64,000 nt of DNA from Ectobius pallidus (taxonomy: Eukaryota > Arthropoda > Insecta > Blattodea > Ectobiidae): positions 147,059,890 through 147,123,889 of the forward strand of contig CAXKWD010000009.1 in the NCBI GenBank assembly GCA_964059195.1, given 5' to 3'. Numbering within the stretch: position 1 is the stretch's first letter; each line of letters begins with the position of its first letter. A program made the translations under genes and the position numbers. The notes beneath the pieces were generated by a model. It saw only the letters and a list, made by a program, of their open reading frames with translations. It was not told where the DNA came from and did not search any database. This document shows positions 59,617 through 64,000 of the stretch, in pieces.

Positions 59617-61145
59617 ATTTTTATGAAAATAAAATCAGGTAAACTGATGTAACAAAGTGCTTTTGTTGAGTCAATTATAATTGCAATTATGATAAGCAGG
59701 GCCCGGATTCTGATGACCTAGGATTGTTTGAAAAATGACCTATAAAATGACCCTAAATTGTGAGGAAAATGACTTAATAATTATAAAAAAAATGACCTAA
59801 AAACTGATATTTTATTTATAAAAAAAATATTATTGTACACACAAAGTTATAGACTAGTTTGTACATAATTGTAAAAACTGTAAATAAATGTAATGTTGTG
59901 AATGTTCTTTTCTCACGGAAATTTATACTGGCACTGAGGCACTGGCGAGTCAAAATTCGGCACATCCTTTTGCTGTTTATTGAGGGTAAACAGTAGTTTT
60001 CACTCTCAAATCCAAGCAGGTGGCAGACTCTGATGCCAAGTCAATCTAATAACAATAGTAATATAATACAACATTTTGGCGTTTCTTTGATTCTCACTTC
60101 CGGCTGAGACATGTCAACACTTTAACGCCGAATTTTTCCTTCTTGTCTTCAAAGACAGCACCACTAGCGACAAAGTTAATACACTCAATGTAAATACATG
60201 AAAATGACTAAATAAGGAAGCAAATGACACGAAAATGACAAAATAATGGCCTAAACCTGAAATAAATGCCCTAAAAATATAAAATTGCATAAAATGACAA
60301 AAAATGACCTAATAAAAATGCATTTCTATAATCTAGAGGTCATGATTAGGATTTATCCACAAGTTGGCAATGTCTATGCAGCATCAATACATATATGACA
60401 TGTCATTAAAATCCGGGCCCTGATGATAAGCAGAAAATATATATTTTTTAAATCAGATTAAAATCGTCCAGCGTCAACAGAACTGCAGATTTGTGATATC
60501 TTGACAATCGCACATTCACATAAAAGTTAAAAAAAAAAAAAAACCATGTCAAATTGGCCGGCTCCGGTATTTAAACCAGGTAACTTCAGAATACGAGTGG
60601 GCAATCTCGCTCGGTTTAACGGTCTAGTTTGATAACCATATGTGAAGGAATAGTGTTATTTGTCAAAGCTAAATGTAGAATATTGCAACTTAAAATTCTT
60701 AAAATATGTCAACATTTCACAAAATTCAGTGGCAAAGAACTCAGCTAATTATTTCGCAGTAATATACCTTTTGTATGTATCAGTATTCATGTAGTACTCA
60801 ATTTCAACTTGATCAACGATATAAGCAAACATCTGACTGCATTGGAGTCAAAGCCCTCAATGATTAGAAATGGAGTATTGTAGTATAGACATGATTTTCA
60901 AAAAAAATGTGACCTTTAATTAGGTGTTAGTGGTACCGGTGAACCGATTTGGTTCAAAATAAATAGACTTCTTGCCATGGACGTTATAAATACTGTACGT
61001 ATAAGTTACCAAGTTTCATGAAAATCCGATAAAGCGTATTTGAGTTATCGCACGTACAGATAGTCACGCGGACAGACGGACGGACGAACAGACATTTTTC
61101 CGTCCCCCTCACAATCTCATAAAGTACCATACTGGCACTTAATAG
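59617..61145 (+). repeat. Repeat R3, copy 3, split by a hAT element
   Basis: ATGAAAATAAAATCAGGTAA begins as in copy 1; the end CCGTCCCCCTCACAATCTCA and TACCATACTGGCACTTAAT matches too. The 59697-60422 element interrupts it. Confidence 0.78.
59697..60422. mobile_element. hAT element, 726 bp, TSD ATGATAAG
   Basis: CAGGGCCCGGATTCTGATGA and inverted CAGGGCCCGGATTTTAATGA; ATGATAAG at 59689-59696 and 60423-60430 is perfect. Interior repeats of AAAATGAC(C)TAA. No transposase. Same family as 17321-18204. Confidence 0.93.
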
Positions 61146-61220
61146 AACAGTCTTGTGAAATATTCAAATTCCATTTTTAAAAAAAGTTACTTAGCTCCAT
61201 CGGGGCGAAATGGCCATTTT

Positions 61221-61252
<32 letters not shown>

Positions 61253-61256
<4 letters not shown>

Positions 61257-61489
61257 GGGGCTAGTTCCATAAGGGCGTAAGGCACAACAGCAAAGTTGTG
61301 AGAAATCTTAATGTTTCTAAGCAATGTTACCACTTACAAGCACAGGTCTTTTCTTATGACTGAGCAGAGGTTTTAAGGCACAAGTATAAATTGTTCACTG
61401 AGTATTTAAGATATATGAGGAGAAGGCATACTTGTTAAAAGCTCAGAATTCAAGATGTGCCTTACGCCCTTATGGAACTAGCCCCTTCA
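61253..61489. mobile_element. Short MITE with long perfect inverted ends
   Basis: TGAAGGGGCTAGTTCCATAA plus GGGCGTAAGGCAC is exactly inverted at 61457-61489. 237 bp in total, inside a (TA)n tract, so the target duplication cannot be measured. Confidence 0.9.
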
Positions 61490-62009
61490 TATATATACAT
61501 GTTATTTTGGATCGTAAAAGTATATTGCGATACAAGTGCCGTAAGCGATGCATACAAATCGAGGAAAGAGTTTTTTTCAATTTTCCGAGATCCGTTATGT
61601 GCTTACGGCACGAGTATTGCATGCTATTTTTTGCACGATGAATATTCATATCAATTTAATTACATTAATTGAGATATTACCTGAAAATATTATGTATATA
61701 CACTATTGAAGATGGATATTATATTTCAGAAAGTGATTCGCATGTGTTTGTTGTTATGGGAACCGAATATTTGTCCTGGGGGGGGGGGCCTTGTCCATAA
61801 AGGCTTGTATTATGATGTGCCTTAAGTAAATTCTTACCACACGGAAACTCTTACCGCACATAGCAACAAGACTGCGTACGGGAATGTCAACTTACGATCC
61901 ACGGCAACAATATAATAATATTTAGTCGAGTGCTAGATGTTTTTAAGTCATTTATTTAATAGAAAAAAAGTGTGCGTGGAACGCCACGCGACAGAAGTGA
62001 AACTTGTTT

Positions 62010-62375
62010 TAAGTTTTTGATTTTTCAATTTTGGATTACTGGATTTTTTCTATTTTGGATTTTTGGACTTTTTAATGTTGGATGTTTGGACTTTTTAATG
62101 TTGGATTTTTGGACTTTATAAATTTTGGATCTTGAATTTTTTATTTTTGCTCTTTTAATTTTGGATTTTTTTAAATTTTAGATCTTTGAATTTTTATTTT
62201 TTTAATTTTTCAATTTTGGATTTTTTGATTTTGGATTTTTTTATTTGTAAATTTTGTTTATTTTTTATTTTTGGACTCTTTTATTTTTTAATATTAGGTT
62301 TTAGATTTTTTAATTTTTAGTTTTTTAAATTTTGGATTTTCTAATTTTGAATTGTTTGATTTTTTAAACTTTGGA
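62010..62375. repeat. Degenerate T-rich tandem repeat
   Basis: Around twenty variable units of the kind TTTTGGATTTTTT / TTTTTAATTTT. No coding content. Confidence 0.85.
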
Positions 62376-63247
62376 TAAGCCTAATCATTGAGTTGATTGT
62401 CTTCTGTGCAGTCCGTTCCGTCACATCTCACTATTTCGTGACGATTTTGAGCGTTACACAAGCTCCCTATTTACCCCTACCGCGGCTAAAGAAGTTTCAC
62501 TTCAATAATTTAAAAATTATATTTATTAACACTGGCATTTTTTACATAAATTGCAGGAATTACTTAATTTTATTCTTAACAATATTGTTTAACGTTAAAA
62601 ATATAAATAATTAAACGAACAAAACTAATCTTACACTACAATATGGGCATATAAATTCTAAATGAATCGATTAAAATGAAGCAATCCTTATTTAAATCAT
62701 GGCTTAAACCATGGGCGTACGGTGAAATTTTGTTCGGGAGGGGTTCAATGTAAAGTCGTCTCAGATCTATGTCCTTGTGCACATTGTAACTTAATTCTTT
62801 TTTAAATTACCTAAACAGTTGTTTTGTGATCAATAACACACTATAATTAATATGCAGCACAGTTTTTGACATTTTTTTTCTTGAGGTTTCTGTCCATTTC
62901 TCGTTTTAAGCTAGAGTCTATAAATAAAAACTTTCTTTTGACAAATTATACCGGTAATACTGTAAGGTGTATAGGCAATATAAAATCCACCGGTGTAAAT
63001 GATAGCTCCCATTAATGCCGATTGCGTCATGATGATTTATTGTTGAGCCCCTGATCACTGTTGACTTCACGAACAGGTTGATGGATTTCGGCGGGAGTAT
63101 TCGAGTGTATAATAATTATTGTATCATGGATTTGCAGAAAGTGGAAATTATAATATATGATGGGCAGGGAACTAATAACTCAGTGCTACCATTCTTATAA
63201 ATCATGTTTTGAGCATATTAAAACTCATCTTACATTTTGTATACTTA

Positions 63248-64000
63248 GGCCGGTATTCATAGTCGCAATAAGTCGTACTTATATCCAAGTCGAACTTTAA
63301 TCTCGTCTTAAGTTGAGTTTCTGACACAAACAAGTCGGACTTATGACGTATTTACTTTATAAAGTCAGACTTGACAAAGTCGAGCTTATTGGTATTCATA
63401 GTCACTAAAGTACGACTTATTTGTCGAAATAAGTCGTACTTTATCAAGTCAAGGGTCCCCCTGACTTATTTCAGTTTAAGCCAGAACCATGGACAGTGAT
63501 TTTGAGGATCTTGGCGAGGTATTAGAATAAACTCGTTCCCCAAAGCTTTATTTGCGAAACATGATGAATGTAGTCAAATTCTACAGTGACAATGAATTTA
63601 AATAGAGATTTCGTTTCAAGAAGACACAATTTTGGAAATATCAATCGCCTATCTTTCATCGGTATTTCTCTCTGATGGTATTTCATATCGGCCCAAAGCT
63701 TCCTAAGTTGTATTCAATCTTTCAAGAACTCAGTTAATATCGAAATAAATACATAAGCGTACCGGTCTTAATTCAGAACAATGTCCAAGTTAATATATAC
63801 ACAGGATATTGTAAAGAAACTATTGATTAGCTTACTTACACGCTGCATAGTCTAATATGACTGGATGAATTGAATCCTTTGTTTACAATGAACACCGCCG
63901 TCTGTATGTTTTATATCACAACAGCAAAATACGTACTCAGACGGCTTTGCTTTACATAAAATCTGAAAAAATCTTAAACACGATTGGCTAATTCAATTGT
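63248..64000 (+). pseudogene. Left end of a decayed PIF/Harbinger element
   Basis: TTA at 63245-63247, then GGCCGGTATTCATAGTCGC, repeated as GGTATTCATAGTCAC near 63391. From 63489 the plus strand reads MDSDFEDLGEVLE, stop, then NVVKFYSDNEFK, stop, RFRFKKTQF. The D-EF-RRFR-KK pattern is the N-terminal start of PIF/Harbinger transposases. Stops show it is dead; the right end is outside the window. Confidence 0.65.

Noticed and set aside
46179..64000. A second host gene downstream of NKCC
   Set aside because: I found no run of exon-like sequence; all longer frames fall in transposons, simple repeats or inverted repeats.

Overview
The window is nuclear DNA of an animal, almost certainly an insect: AT-rich and intron-dominated, with spliced coding exons scattered through interspersed repeats. 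The repeat families (tRNA-headed SINEs, a LINE whose protein ends in a MNLRVP-like tail, many hAT and mariner derivatives, and a frequent AGGCCTA motif) resemble what I remember of cockroach genomes such as Periplaneta. That assignment is recall, not a search.

Only one host gene is visible: the 3' part of a cation-chloride cotransporter of the Na-K-2Cl type (SLC12A1/A2 family, like Drosophila Ncc69). Eleven exons on the + strand run from 3440 to the stop codon at 46178. They keep one open frame across all ten introns and encode 643 residues, from the late membrane segments to the C-terminus. The N-terminal half lies to the left of the window. The 25.4 kb intron between 15443 and 40891 is the largest.

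Everything else is mobile DNA. The most intact element is a full-length BEL/Pao LTR retrotransposon (28443-35908) in the large intron, in the same orientation as the host gene. It has apparently identical 836-bp LTRs, a perfect 5-bp target duplication and an uninterrupted Gag-Pol frame, so it looks recent. hAT-type elements with 8-bp target duplications are at 2711, 15535, 17321, 24586, 38472, 54777 and 59697. PIF/Harbinger-like elements with TTA or TAA duplications, pogo/mariner-type elements, two non-autonomous Helitrons, LINE fragments (one RNase H-bearing, two RTE-like) and about fifteen SINE copies fill the introns. Several are nested inside each other, which gives relative ages.

The right part (46179-64000) shows no host gene. 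It holds a 3.9 kb hAT-like element built around a giant inverted repeat (54777-58683), further hAT and MITE copies, and the left end of a decayed Harbinger element at the right edge.

The most unusual pattern is a series of palindromic modules whose arms carry a hammerhead-ribozyme-like core (CTGANGA, a short hairpin, then GAAA). Some are flanked by 13-15 bp direct repeats, which suggests derivatives of Penelope-like retroelements rather than DNA transposons.
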